Shown: positions 47,001 to 58,640 of the stretch, piece after piece | Position numbering within the stretch: position 1 is the stretch's first letter | How the letters are laid out: every line of letters starts with the position of its first letter | Assembly: GCA_011037195.1 (NCBI GenBank) | Contig: JAAEAF010014400.1 | Coordinates: 1-64,000, forward strand | Reading direction: 5' to 3' | Source of the DNA: Triatoma infestans | Lineage: Eukaryota; Arthropoda; Insecta; Hemiptera; Reduviidae | DNA: 64,000 nucleotides | Notes under the pieces: generated by a model | Database searches by the model: none | The model's input: the letters and a program-made list of their open reading frames with translations, nothing else | What the model was told of the DNA's origin: nothing | Program-made: the position numbers and the translations under genes

Positions 47001-49221
47001 TATTTTTGTAAGATTTATATAAATATAAAATAATTACCTGAACAACCACTTCCTACAAGGCATGGAGTATTCGGCATTATCCTGATAACTCTAAAGTGTG
47101 ATATATTTCTGGCTAAATTCTTTATAGTCTGAAAATTATTGAATGGAAGTACTTGCTATTATAACTTAACTCTCTCTCTCTCTATATATATATATATTCT
47201 TGTATTTGCTGTTGTGGTTATTATATTCAACCCATTAGCACCCAAGTTACTGATCATTTTGATTTTTTCAAATGATTTTAAGGACATATATAGAGGGTGA
47301 AAAAGGAATTAATTCCTATCTACACAACGCAATATAATCATGGTCATATATATAGGATCCTATAAATCGAAGTTCTTATTCTCGAATCTTCGGTTTCAAG
47401 CATTTTACAGCATCGGTCGGCCTACGCCACCGATAGATATGGCCACTTCTTCTTGCACTACGCCAATTTTAGATAGGAAATTGCAATATATCTTTGAAAG
47501 TTCTATTGAAATTTCCTATTTAAAAAAAAGAAGTTATAAATGCAAGAAGCTTTGGTCGACCAATGTCTACCCACATTTAAAGAGAAAAAAATTACTATAT
47601 AATGTGAAGCAGGGTGAAAGAAGCCATATTTCATAATTGTACTGTTAGTCCCTACGTTTATATTAAATGTGATGTGTCTACTTGCTTCTTAAATATCCTC
47701 GGTGATATCATTTCTCTGACGATTTCACTGTATATTAGAAGAGATCAAATAAATAAATTTTTTATAAACAATATTGGTTTTTAATTTCAATCTGTTTCAA
47801 TGGATTCTTTTTGCTCTTGACATTAGATAAATCTGTTTCTGTGATTCTTTCCTCAGTGATGTTAGGATCATCGGCAACTACTGAATGAGCATGAAACCGT
47901 AGTTCATCCCGCCTATAAATAAATTTCCATCTTCCCTAGGGCATGTTGTAAAATAGGGCACATTATTTCACCAACATCAAAATCTTTCTCAACGATAAAT
48001 TCATCATATTAATCATAATGCAACAATGTGCCTCTATATCTGCTCCGAGAACAATTATTTCAGAGCTTTTTCTGAAGTCTTAAAAGTTTTCTGATCAGAT
48101 CTATTAGAAATCTATATAACTTATAAACAAAGATAACATACCATATGCGACCTATTTCAATATTATAAGTATCAATTTTCAAAACGAATTTTATCCACAA
48201 TAAACTTGACTTGACTATTAGAAAAGTACCAAAGTATTCCACTTACATTGCAGTGGAACTTCTTGTAATGAAAAATAAAATTTCGATAGCAATTGGAAAA
48301 TACTAATGTTCTTGTATTGACGGCTAAACACAAAATGGGAAGTCTGGGTTCAAAGTCGTCTCTAATTGTAGTCAGGATATGAACTACTGAAGAGAGGAAT
48401 CGAACAGTGCAAGAACAGACAAGAAATTTAACCGTTCTATAAATAGCACACTGGGCTAATGGGTTAAAACTGATCATCAACGAAATTTTTGTAATTTGCG
48501 TATAAAATATAACACAATAAAGTAAGAATTTCTGTTTTATCAGACAGGCTGATTTTCTGTGACACTCCTATAAATGAAGTCATAACATGGCAGTGACAAT
48601 CACTCTACAAAAAAATGTGAGTGATAAAAATATATGATGAAAAATTTGTTCACTTCAATTTTTGTTTCCATTAGTAACTCCAGTGAATGTATAAAAGTAA
48701 ATCTCTAATAAAAAAAAAATACCTCTGAAATATAATGAATCGTTTTTCCAGCCATAACTGAAACAAAGATCTTCAAAGTCCAGATGGTTCTCATTACACC
48801 ATTATTTTCCACATAAAGTGATTTTATTGTTTCTTCAAAATATTGTGGTTTCACAGCAATAAATATTATTCTCGACTTTTCCACAACCTCAACTGAAATG
48901 AAAAATATAAATTAATCAGAAAGAGATCTTAGAAAAAGTCGTAGTATGTATCTTTCGCAGCTAGAAAATTACCATTATAATTTGTAGTTCTCACTCCTTT
49001 TTCTGCCCATAAGCGTAAGTTTCTCTGGGTAGGAGCGGACACAATTACTTCTGAGGCTTTGAGTACACCTACAAAAATAAATTTAGAATTAAATATATAA
49101 ATTAACTAATCTCTGCAATTGTTAATAACCTTCAATTGATACCTTCATTTATTAAACGCAAGCCAATGGCTTGTGCCATATTTCCAGCTCCAATAAATCC
49201 AATTCCTTCTTCATCGGTCAT
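44054..49221 (-). CDS. P5CR: Pyrroline-5-carboxylate reductase
   Basis: It catalyses the last step of proline synthesis, NAD(P)H-dependent reduction of pyrroline-5-carboxylate. Seven minus-strand exons join in frame with GT-AG borders: 49143-49221, 48973-49068, 48723-48892, 47038-47128, 46717-46856, 44211-44422 and 44054-44129. The product is 287 aa (usual 270-320). The start at 49221 was chosen because it puts the Rossmann motif [13 protein letters not shown] (residues 6-18) at the N-terminus, as in the family. FIAVKP (exon 3), RIMPNTP (exon 4) and the C-terminal helical dimerisation domain with [17 protein letters not shown] (residues 235-251) are all present. The usual GLSGSGPAY reads ALCGGGPAY (184-192). 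No mitochondrial presequence was seen, so it may be the cytosolic type. The upstream frame stays open to 49359, but those residues do not fit the family. Confidence 0.95.
44423..46716 (-). other. P5CR intron 5, no recognised element
   Basis: About 2.3 kb. It includes an A run at 45099-45115 and a stretch near 45180-45780 that is less AT-rich but gave no recognised protein family. Confidence 0.4.
47129..48722 (-). other. P5CR intron 3, no recognised element
   Basis: About 1.6 kb. It has a CT/TA microsatellite at 47171-47198. A sequence near 47475-47520 contains an AGGAAATT/AATTTCCT inverted repeat. No gene was recognised. Confidence 0.4.
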
Positions 49222-50985
49222 TTTCTTGTTTATGTATAAATGTAATTTACAATTTTCTTCCACAACAACTCCCCGGCCTTCTTCGTCAATGTGAATGGCT
49301 TTAAAGTCTCTTTGCAATAAATATAATATCACCTCAAATAAAAATGAGCAGTTAAACACGCAATCACCTAGAACTTCTTTGATGTTCCCACTAGTTATTC
49401 CAGAATATCAATGTCACACAATTAAGTAAATTTCGATTTAACAATTATATAACCTTCAAACCGATAGTTTACGTATCTATACAGAAACAAGGTCGCTGAT
49501 TTAGGTGTAATTAATACCGCCATCATATTTTTTGTTTTATAACTCTTAAAACATAGTTATTATGCATGAATGTGTCACGAAATAATGGATTGTAAATAAA
49601 GGCGAACTGTTTGAAATATTTGGCACAAAACATTGCAAAAGTTTAAATAATTAATCTTTATTTCGTTTTTAATAAATTTCTGCTGCTTAAATCTCGTTTC
49701 ATAGTTTCGGTTTATTACATTAGAGGAGATATGTTTTAATATATGTAGTTTTACGAACATAAAAGATATTTACCGCAATGAATTTCGTTCACGAAACGCG
49801 TAACTCCCACTTTGCATCCACTGCAATGACCCTGCCACTTTTAATCTTATCATAATATAAACTAAAAAGCCATTAGTTCAATATTGAATGTGTTCAGATA
49901 CGTATGGTCAGCTATGATATTTATACGTTTGATATCCAGAACTAACTCATTTAGTACGTCAAGGGTACCAAATAAGTTATGCTCAACCCATTCCAATGTA
50001 AGCTAATTTTTTTTTTTTAAATTAAGTTTCCGAGTTTTTAGCGAAGGGCTATTTGTAAATTTCAAGGGAAAAGGGAAAAATTCAAAGGTTAAATTAATTC
50101 TTAAATAAAACACTCATTATTATTAGAAATTATAACATATGTTTGGCGTCTCTAACCTCGCAAACAGAAGTCCAAAGTAATTTTTAATGTTGAAATTTAA
50201 AAATATTTTAAGCTAAGTAGTTTTCATACATCATAGAAAACTGCTTAAATGTAAAATTAAACAGTGATGCCAAATTAGTCAAATGACGAAATCAATCATT
50301 ACAATGAACTAAAACATTTCAACTCTAGATGTACGAATGAAGCCTTTAATGTATGTTTTAAATATTTATTAGTCTCAAAATAGGCAGGAATTTGTAATAA
50401 AATTTTACTTTAAGACCTTGAAATTTTTTTACAATTTATTTCCCCACATATTTAATTTTAATTAATTCCGTAAAACACTTTTTTATTTTGTCTACTAGTC
50501 TTATGATTAAATTCAGGATATTAATATCGTATTGTTTCACGAACATGTCCAAATTTAAATGTCGAAATAGGAATTCCTTTAAGTTAGGTAATAATGCCCT
50601 ACTTCCGGTTGGAGAAGTTTTCGTAATTTTAGAGAGAACTGTATTAAAAGAGAGAGAATAAGTGAGAGAGTGAAATTAATATGTGTTGACTGGTAATTAT
50701 GTAGCCTCCTTAATAATGCAATGATATTGGTGCAGTGATATTAGTTAATATTTAAGTGATACCGTGTTTGCAAAGCAAAGTTGCCCATTGTTCAGTATTT
50801 AAAAATGGTAATCGTACTGTTTAAAATGATATCCCTAACTGATTAGAGAAACCATATTTAATCATATTTTTATCTAAATAAAAAACAACTCGTTAAATAT
50901 GTCTAATATTAAAAAGTTAGGTCAAAGTAATTTGTATATACATTATATACATAGTGTTTGTATATATGTATGTATTATCTGATAT
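49222..50985. other. P5CR 5' flank, otherwise unassigned
   Basis: The P5CR promoter should lie here. A scrap of the dispersed repeat (CCCTACTTCCGGTTGGAG) is at about 50596. The missing first exon of HMGCL was looked for here and not found. Confidence 0.4.
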
Positions 50986-51108
50986 ACTGATGATAAACCG
51001 ATTTTGCTTTTTTAACAAAAACATCCTGAAGAAGGGTGAACGCCCGAAACCGGTCGATGACCACAGAAAGAAGCAGGTTATCACCGAAAATATCTCTGAT
51101 ATATACAT
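50985..51108 (+). mobile_element. Hammerhead unit of family 1
   Basis: A short unit with the motif at 51022-51059 followed by GAAGCAGGTTATCACCG and AAAATATCTCTGATA, as in the other copies. AT repeats follow from 51109. Confidence 0.6.
51022..51059 (+). ncRNA. Putative hammerhead ribozyme
   Basis: CATC, CTGAAGA, an extra A in place of T, stem II GGGT/GCCC (one wobble pair), GAAACCGGTC and GATG. The core is complete. Predicted cleavage is after 51055. The extra-base position varies (A here, T elsewhere) while its presence is kept. Confidence 0.65.
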
Positions 51109-51290
51109 AATATCTTAGAGATATATAATAGATTATATATATATATATATATAATGCAATGAAATTGGACTTTTAAATATATATTTAAAATTATTTATTA
51201 AATTATATATATAATATCTTAAATATCTATAATTTAATATCTTAAATTATATATATATATTAGAAAAGTATTTGGAAATATATATATACA
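51109..51290. repeat. AT microsatellite cluster
   Basis: Several (TA)n runs, including 51135-51153 and 51245-51260, with no other content. Confidence 0.7.
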
Positions 51291-51325
51291 TAGTGAGAGA
51301 GGGGGGATGGAGATAAGTGTGAATG

Positions 51326-51795
51326 AAAATCTTGCGACTGGGGAGCGAATGCGATTGAGGAAATAGACGAGTGCAAGTTCGGGAAATAAAAATTCAGCAG
51401 GGGAGGGCAGTTGATGGTAGAGTTCTTTGGGGGTGAAGCGGGGTATGAATAGGATTTTTTCATGGTCATTGAAAATAAGGGGAAGGACCCTCTTGGCCAT
51501 TATCAAATCTTCCATTTTGTCGGGAACTACAGTTATATCGGATTGCTGGAAGTCATACGATTGCCTTGAAGATGAAGGATACAGAATTATCCGTAAACCA
51601 CTCCTTACAATTCACTGACCCTGATGCGGATGCCCACATTAATACCATTGAGGGAAAGTGGTCCGCTATCAAACGTCAAAAGTGTACAAACCGCTGTCGA
51701 GGACTATTCGACGGCTACCTAGCCGAATACATGTGACGGCATGTACATCCCGATAAATCCCGCGTGTTCTTAACATATTATAAGCCGTTATGATG
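51326..51795 (+). pseudogene. Merlin-type (ISXO2/IS1016-like) transposase relic
   Basis: Frameshifted pieces give the whole DDE order of this family: EIDECKFGK (about 51360-51385), a GMNRIFSW block, ILSGTTVISDCWKSYDCLED (51505-51575), then in another frame TDPDADAHINTIEGKWSAIK (about 51617-51677) and a C-terminal RVFLTYYKPL before a stop. The three acidic positions (EIDE, SDCWKSY, NTIEGKW) are still visible. At least two frameshifts and a stop (AEYM followed by TGA) show decay. The ISXO2-like domain is typical of Merlin DNA transposons of animals. Terminal repeats were not located. Confidence 0.8.
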
Positions 51796-52304
51796 TAAGT
51801 AAATTTTCAATTAATATCTTTTAGAAAAGTATTTGAAAAAAAAAAATGAAATCTATAAGAAAAGTAATCCGAGCGTGTACAAGTTGAACTAACGTGCGGT
51901 AATTTTTTTATTTCTGGAACGCATTTCAGTGAGGGCATGGGGGACGGAACTCTCCGGATAAGATCAGTAGGGCCTGGAGCGGTAAAGAAGGCGCGGAGAC
52001 GAAATCCTGATTAACAAATACTTATACAACATTATGCTTTTTGTGTTATTTCCGTTTTTAAAAGTTATTTTGCCTTTCATGTTTTTTGAAATTAGGGGCA
52101 CATGCTTTCCTAATTCTAATGTAGTATGAAATGCAAAACTAATGTGTAAAAACAGACATAACGTATTAAAAAAAAAAATCAAATAATTAATTCAAACACA
52201 CAATACGATTTTTTTAATAATAACAGTTTGAATTCGAAATTGGTTACACTCCGATAAAAAAAAAGATCCCCTCCTCCCCAAAGGTCAAAGTATAATTAAT
52301 TAAT
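51796..52304. other. No recognised feature
   Basis: AT-rich sequence after the Merlin relic; its 3' terminal repeat may lie here but was not found. Confidence 0.4.
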
Positions 52305-52400
52305 CAGAGATATTTTCCGTGAAAGCCTGTTTCTTTTTGTGGTCTTTGATCGGTTTCGGGCATTCGCCCATCAGTAGGAAGTCTTAATAAGCGAACAGAC
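52305..52400 (-). mobile_element. Degenerate hammerhead unit
   Basis: Minus strand at 52344-52380: stem II GGGC/GCCC, GAAACCGATC are kept, but the CUGANGA core is broken (ACTGATGGG). The flanking GAGATATTTTCCGTGAAAGC block matches the family. Confidence 0.55.
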
Positions 52401-52769
52401 AAAAATTCGCTAGAGAACCACCGTTGAAAACCATCTTCCTACAATATCAATAAAAAACGCAATAAACAATACACAACACACTTGAATCAAATAGTTTTCA
52501 AGTCTGTACATACGAATCACACAGCTTTTAAGTTTGTACATATGTGAATAATCGTATGCAAGTTGAGAATGTAAAATGTTAATTGTGGACTGCACGCTAC
52601 TTTAAGGGCGGATAACAATTTTTCAATGATATATTTATAAAAATTTATATTTAAGCTCGTTTAGATTTGTTATATTTGAGCTTATATAGAACCTATATGT
52701 GAGTTTATATGCGTGCGTGAATGGTGTATGTGAATTATAGAAGGTAAAATCTGGAATGTGTAATACGTG

Positions 52770-53020
52770 ATTTGTTGGATGTATCCATTTTTAAAAGGAT
52801 CAATGTACACCAGCCTTTAAAAAGCGAATAACATGTTTTACCTTCTCAGGTATCAACGAACCCCCTCTTAACCTAGTTAGGTCCTAACAAAAACATTTTT
52901 AGTGTTACAATTTTAGTGTATCAATTAAATTTGCTCTATGCAAGTCTTATATTATCACACTGCTTTGACAAAGACATCCTGATGTTGGGCGAACGCCCGA
53001 AACCGGTCAATGACCACCAT
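52770..53020 (+). mobile_element. Penelope-like terminal unit with hammerhead
   Basis: Matches 14866-15115 over about 250 bp, including AACCTAGTTAGGTCCTAACA. The motif at 52975-53012 has CATC, CTGATGT (A9 changed to T), an intact stem II, GAAACCGGTC and AATG. The A9 change should impair catalysis. Confidence 0.6.
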
Positions 53021-53368
53021 ATATATATAGTTTTTATTTCCAAAATTGTTTTTTTCCTCGATTACTAATAAAATAAAATATCATATTTATCTTACATTCT
53101 TTAACGCCTTTACTTTTGTATTTCGCCTTCTAAGTTAGTAACTTGAAGCATAATTTAGGCACTTACAAAAACAGTACTCATATTTCACATTATTTCCAAC
53201 AAATATTTACATCATAACCTTCTCTAGATTTGCACTAATTCCAAAGTATTTTTCAAGCATTTTTGTTGACATTGTTGTAATGTGGCCTCCATTTTTTCCC
53301 AGAAATGTTCCTATCATCAGAATCAGTTTACCATTATTTTATTCTAATTATTATAATTATTATTATAG
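53021..53368. other. HMGCL intron or 5' flank
   Basis: No coding exon was recognised. The stretch ends in the T/A-rich tract and AG that accept the first HMGCL exon seen. Confidence 0.4.
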
Positions 53369-56212
53369 ATTACTAATTGGCCTAAAAAGGTAACCGTTGT
53401 TGAAGTTGGCCCCAGAGATGGACTACAAAATGAGCCAAAAACTGTATCAGCATCTGTAAAACTGAATTTAATTAATAAACTAATAGATGCTGGATTGAGA
53501 ACTATAGAACCTACTAGGTAAATTATTAGTATTTAAGTAAAGTCTCCATAGTATATATTGAAGTTTCCTTTTACAGAAGGGGGCTCCCTTACGTTCCCCT
53601 TCTCAATGTATATCATTTTAAATATCTCGTCAAAAGCAGGTAAAGCCCCGCTTCCGTAGGGATTGAGAGAAAGCCAGTGTAACCTATGTCGTACCGTTTT
53701 CAAGATATTTAAGAAAATATAGACAAATTATAACAGATCTAAACTTACTTCTCACTTTCTCTTTAAAAGTATATAAATGATTCGTATAAATGATAAGTTC
53801 GAGCTTCATGGTTTTATTTTTTGCTGTTCAAGCACGCACACACAAACATATACTCGCACACGCATATATATATATATATATAATTCAGAAAACACCTCAC
53901 CCCTCCTACAATTCTCAAGAATATTCCGGCTCCCTGGTGCCTTCAGCGCCCACGCACACACCCCTCTTAACATTCTCAAGAAAATTCTGTCGTATGATGC
54001 AAACCGCTTGAAAATCCGTCCGGCAGATTTTGCATCATTAACTTTTTACCTTTGGCGCTCACTGTCCTCTTAACATTCTCAAAAAAAAATTGTCAAATGG
54101 TGCATAACCGCTTGCAAATCCGTCTGATTATATTGCATTATATTATAATCACTATAGCTGTCTAATTCGGCAGCGGTCGCTTTTAATAAATCTTGGGAAT
54201 AAATCTGGTATGAATAACACACAACTTTATCTTCCTGCACGTAATACTAATTTAGAAATGAGAAATTTTTGTATATATTGTATGAAATATATATATATAT
54301 ATATATATATATGAACAATTCAGAAAATATTATAGTAAAAACTTTGATAAATAATTTGTGATGAAATTATTATTTTGCATGTGTATTCTTGCATGGCATG
54401 ACAGTTATGCCCAACCTTCCGGATGAAGACTCATCCCATAACATTTTCTAGAAAACCCCTCACCTCTCTTAACATCCTCAAGAAAATTTTGTGTCAAATG
54501 GTGGTAGCCGCTTAAAAATCGGTCCAGCAGAAATTGCGATATTAACGCATTTCACAAAAACGTGACCGTAAAACGAAGCCAAAAAAATGTGACCCAGAAT
54601 AGGTTACTATTTCATTGATATAAAATAGATAAGTATCATTAAAATCAAAATGGAAATATAGGAGATTGGGTTCGCAGTAGTACACAATGCGCGGAATTAT
54701 ATTCGTCACCTGTTTTTTTATATCATAGATATTAAAATATACATAAACGTATTATATATACAAATTTTGGATTTTGGTTGTTATTGTTATTATTTACATA
54801 TGTAAGTCCAAAAAAAAAATCCATGATTTAAAAATTAATTTCTTTAAATAATATGCATTTTAAGGATATTTGAATATCAAGAATAAAGATTTAATATATG
54901 TGATTTTCGGTTTTAAGTTTCGTATCACCAAAATGGATACCTCAGCTAGCTGACCATAAAGAAGTGATGATGAGATTGGAAAGGAGAGATGATGTTAATT
55001 ATGTTGCTCTTACGCCAAACCTAAAAGGTCTGGAAGCAGCAGTAAGTAATAAATATATAATAAGTTGTTCATAATAAGTTAATAAAATGCATGTTTATTT
55101 TCACCAATTGATTTGTTTTTGTAGTTGAAGAAAAGCAAACGTTGTATTTAAAAAAAGTTAATTGAATTATCTTCAGTTTTGTTACAAGGAATGTGAAATA
55201 AATTTACCAAATGCGTTGGGATACGCAGCATATCCCTAGTTCCCTCATAAATAGTACTATATAGTGTGATAAAAATGGTAGCATTTATTTATTTATTTTA
55301 TTTTTGTGCATTCTTAAAAAGCCCTAAATTTTTTCTTATATCTCATGCTTTAAGTTGTCCTTTGATCCATTTATCGAATCGAACTAAAATTATCAGAACT
55401 AATTCCAGATTGATTGCAATGTGGAAGCGGTGGCAGTTTTCACAGCAGCCTCAGAAACGTTTACAAAAAAAAATACTAATTGTACAAGTGAAGAAAACGT
55501 TATGAAAACAAGGGAAGTGGCAAAAGTTGCGATTAGTAAGAATATTAAAGTTAGGGGTTATATTTCTTGTGTAGTTGGATGTCCCTATGAAGGACCAACT
55601 AATCCGCAAAAAGTTGCAGAGGTAACATGATATTTTTGGAAAATAATTTAGAAATATGTTTATTACTAAAAAAAAAATAACTGCATCATTTCAAAAAAAT
55701 TTCAAAAAACAGATGGCGAAAAACTTATATGATATGCAGTGTTACGAGATATCTTTAGGCGACACAATTGGGGTAGGAACTCCCGGTAGTGTTGCTAGAA
55801 TGCTTGAAGAAGTATTAAAGGTGGTTCCTGCAAATAAATTGGCCGTTCATTTTCATGACACGTACGGTCAAGCTTTGGCTAATATTGTTGTAGCCCTCCA
55901 GGTATATAATAACGCCTAATTTGATTTGCATCATATTATTTACAACTAAGAGCATTAATTGTTGATTTATTTTATTTTCAGATGGGAATCACGGTTGTGG
56001 ATTCATCAGTAGCAGGTTTAGGTGGTTGCCCATATGCCAAAGGAGCAACAGGAAACGTTGCTACAGAAGATCTCATTTATATGTTAGATGGCATGGGAAT
56101 TTCTACTGGTGTTAATCTTCATAAACTTGTTAATGTTTCTCATTATATTTGTGAGCAGTTAGAAAAGCAACCGCAGTCTAGGGTAGCAAGAGCTCTACCA
56201 AAATTGTCATGA
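53369..56212 (+). CDS. HMGCL: Hydroxymethylglutaryl-CoA lyase, 5' exon missing
   Basis: Mitochondrial enzyme that splits HMG-CoA into acetyl-CoA and acetoacetate in leucine breakdown and ketogenesis. Five exons join in frame: 53369-53517, 54918-55041, 55409-55621, 55713-55901 and 55982-56212, giving 301 aa (human protein 325). The TIM-barrel motifs are all there: [12 protein letters not shown] (catalytic Arg/Asp), [18 protein letters not shown] (metal-binding His pair), and the signature [16 protein letters not shown] with the active-site Cys. An in-frame TAG directly precedes the first exon, so a further 5' exon with the start codon and mitochondrial presequence must lie upstream; it was not identified. 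No sign of decay; the C-terminal peroxisomal CKL-type signal of vertebrates is absent (ends PKLS). Confidence 0.95.
53890..54545 (+). repeat. Imperfect repeats in HMGCL intron 1
   Basis: A unit of roughly 75-80 bp beginning CCTCTTAACATTCTCAAGAA, with AAATGGTG and CCGCTTGAAAATCCGTCC, occurs near 53967, 54066 and 54462. TA/CA microsatellites flank it (53833-53883, 54285-54312). No protein is encoded; small reading frames here are not genes. Confidence 0.6.
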
Positions 56213-56257
56213 CCATATTGCCATAAAATATAATTTGGAATTTGATACTGCATGAAT

Positions 56258-56263
56258 AATAAA
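56258..56263 (+). promoter_or_regulatory. Poly-A signal for HMGCL
   Basis: AATAAA 46 bp after the stop codon. Confidence 0.6.
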
Positions 56264-56459
56264 TAATTTTAAAATATCCAAGCCGTAATGTTTCTCTGTT
56301 TTTATATCGAATTTTTATAAAAATAATTTTAGCCATAAAAGTATTTTTTTCCCCAAATCCCTTTATAAATATATACACATACGGTTTTTAAATAAAAGTA
56401 TGTAATATCAACTCAATTTGAAAGGAATTTATATATGATCTATTAGGTTTCCGCGGCCA

Positions 56460-56660
56460 TTTTCATGAAAAACACTTGAGGTTCCGTTTGAGTCTGCGCC
56501 AGTGGTTTGCTAAAAATTGACGTTTTGTCCAAGTTGCCAGGGACGTTTTGTCAGGGTCGTTAAACCATGAAAAGCCTTATTGACTGACTGAAGACGTTCA
56601 TTGCAAAATGGGCGAAACATTGGTTTCTAACAATCCACTGACACGGTCTCTACCCGGAAA
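56460..56660. mobile_element. Foldback element of ribozyme family 2
   Basis: The ends are diverged inverted repeats: GAAAAACACTTGAGGTTCCG with CCAGTGGTTTG on the left, and CCACTGACACGG with CCGGAAACTTTAGTGTTCTT on the right. A fragment of this end is also at 35245-35300. The interior carries the hammerhead at 56579-56634. Confidence 0.6.
56579..56634 (+). ncRNA. Putative type I hammerhead, family 2
   Basis: Stem I has two parts: ATTG (56579-56582) pairs with CAAT (56631-56634), and GA (56586-56587) pairs with TC (56626-56627), separated by a 3/3 internal loop. The core CTGAAGA is 56588-56594, then an extra C, then stem II GTTCATT (56596-56602), a GCAA tetraloop and AATGGGC (56607-56613, two G-U pairs). 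GAAA follows (56614-56617), then a 2-bp stem III around ATTG, and a GTT cleavage triplet ending at 56625. The geometry, including the stem I internal loop, is that of natural type I hammerheads. GUU is a less usual but allowed triplet. Confidence 0.55.
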
Positions 56661-57825
56661 CTTTAGTGTTCTTCAAATTTATGGTTTTGAACTTGCTGAA
56701 GTCGAAATTATCGTTTTAAAAAATTTTAATATGAGTATACACTAGTGAGTAAATTTTATATAGAAAGTTTTAAGAAATGAAATTCTAAAGGAAGAAACTC
56801 ATATGTAGGGAAAAGACTAAACACATTGGTATTAATGCAAATTTACTATAAACTTCTTGATTAGAAAGGAACTCCAAAAATATTATGACTCGGTTAAATC
56901 AAGAGGTGCTTGAAAAAACTGCTCATTAACTATATTATAAAATTAATATATAAATTCATGAATACTTAATTTTGGTTAAATTAACTTTTTGGAAAATTTA
57001 TAAATAAACAAAAATATTTCTTGCATTGGTGTAAATTGTGAATGAAACTGGAACCAACAAGTTTCAACTATCCAAAAAGGAAGTAAATTGAGAAACTGTA
57101 TACCCATTAAATAGAAAATATGTTTTATGTTGGCCAAAATTTTGGGGATATATTCCTTGATCCCCGGCGAACCATTGGTTCTGATTGTAAAAAATGAGAA
57201 TTCATGGCTATTTTCATTCTTTAATTACAAGATTTCTTTGTTTAAATACAAGGTATAGAAATGTCTTGAGAATTTGGTAAGCCCGTCTGTATTTGACGGT
57301 TATTTGTGGAGTCCAAATTAGTCTTGTGTCGAGCTATAAAATAAAATACTTTAGGGTTTCGTCAATTTTCTTCCACTCGGTGGAAGTGTAATTATTTTTT
57401 AAAATTTTAGCTGCTTGCATTCTACGTGAATAAATTTCTGTCTTTCTTTTGTACATTTAAGTCTAGTTTCCATATCTGAAATCAGTCTGTTATTTTGCCT
57501 AATGAAGTTTGTAGATTATCTATAGCTTCAGAAGGTTAGTGATGTCTTGAGAGAAGAAGGGAGTAAAGTAGCATGAATGAGTATTGAATGTAGGAATGTC
57601 GAGTGTGTAAACTATAAAGAAGATTGGGCTTTGAACTGAGCTCTGAGGTACATAGGCCTTGATAACTCATCGAATACTAAGGGTCGAATTAATTCTTATT
57701 TCAAATGTTCTTTCTTGCAGAAATGAAGCATTGCTTGTAAGTAAAGAGGTGTTAGGATTGAGAATGGTTTTTAGAGAAGTCCATTGTGCCGTCCATTGTA
57801 CTATCGAATGCTAAAGCCACAACGA
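56661..57825. other. Unassigned intergenic stretch
   Basis: No recognised gene or repeat between the ribozyme element and the next dispersed-repeat copy. Confidence 0.4.
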
Positions 57826-58435
57826 TTTTCATTAAACTTCATATACTATCTACACTCCTAAATACCTACGCTTTTATTAGAAATATTTTCCTGGGAAAAT
57901 ATTGATTTTTGGGAGTTCTGGGAGAAAAGTAGTGTTATGCTTTCCTCTAAAGTACTATTTCAGTATAATATATGGTTATAGCACCTACATAATATTAATA
58001 CAAATTAGCAGCATTGATAGAATTCCAAATTTGGAGAAAATGGGTTAACCGGAAATGCGATTTTGCAGAATAGGTTTTTGAGTTTTTTTTGGAATTTTCT
58101 CGAAAAGGTGACAACGATTTTCTTTAATCTTAGAATGCTAACGCATAGGATAGAAACATCAATTTTAGTTGAAACATTATTCTGAAAAAATATATTTTAT
58201 AGAGTCAGTCAGTAAGTTTAAATTTAAATTTGCACAAGGGTTGATAATTTTGACATAGAAGGCTGTACATAAGGCCGCTCAGGTATACAAGTAAATTCTC
58301 CACCACCATTTTTATGACTGGCGCAACCAAACATTGTAACGTTGCAATTTTAAAGAAGTTTTTTCGATTAAATTATATGATAATTGTATTAATTAAAGTA
58401 AGAGGAAGTCATGTGAGTGTTTAACACCAGAAAAT
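57826..58435 (-). repeat. Reverse dispersed-repeat copy
   Basis: On the minus strand it starts near 58435 with TCTGGTGTTAAACACTCACA followed by TGACTTCCTCTTACT, and contains AAAGAAAATCGTTGTCACC near 58110-58130. The inner end is decayed. It lies about 200 bp before DOHH. A tRNA-like SINE remnant may sit at 58460-58535. Confidence 0.6.
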
Positions 58436-58640
58436 AGAATTAATATTTTAACAACACAACACGGTTATATAACCGTCAGGTTAGGAGCGTGGACGTATAG
58501 AAATGATAGGTTCCACGCCTGTGATAAATTGAGGAAATTGCAATTTTTTTTCCTTAAGTATTTTCTAATGGAGTGATTACATTATCTTTGTTGAGTGATA
58601 TTGTGAAACATAATTCTTTGGCTTCATAGAGTAAATCAAC

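Noticed and set aside
49222..49359. Longer N-terminus for P5CR starting at 49359
   Set aside because: The 46 extra residues do not look like a P5CR N-terminus or a clear mitochondrial presequence; the ATG at 49221 matches the family.
53777..54073. 98-codon frame inside HMGCL intron 1
   Set aside because: It runs through a TA microsatellite and an imperfect repeat array.
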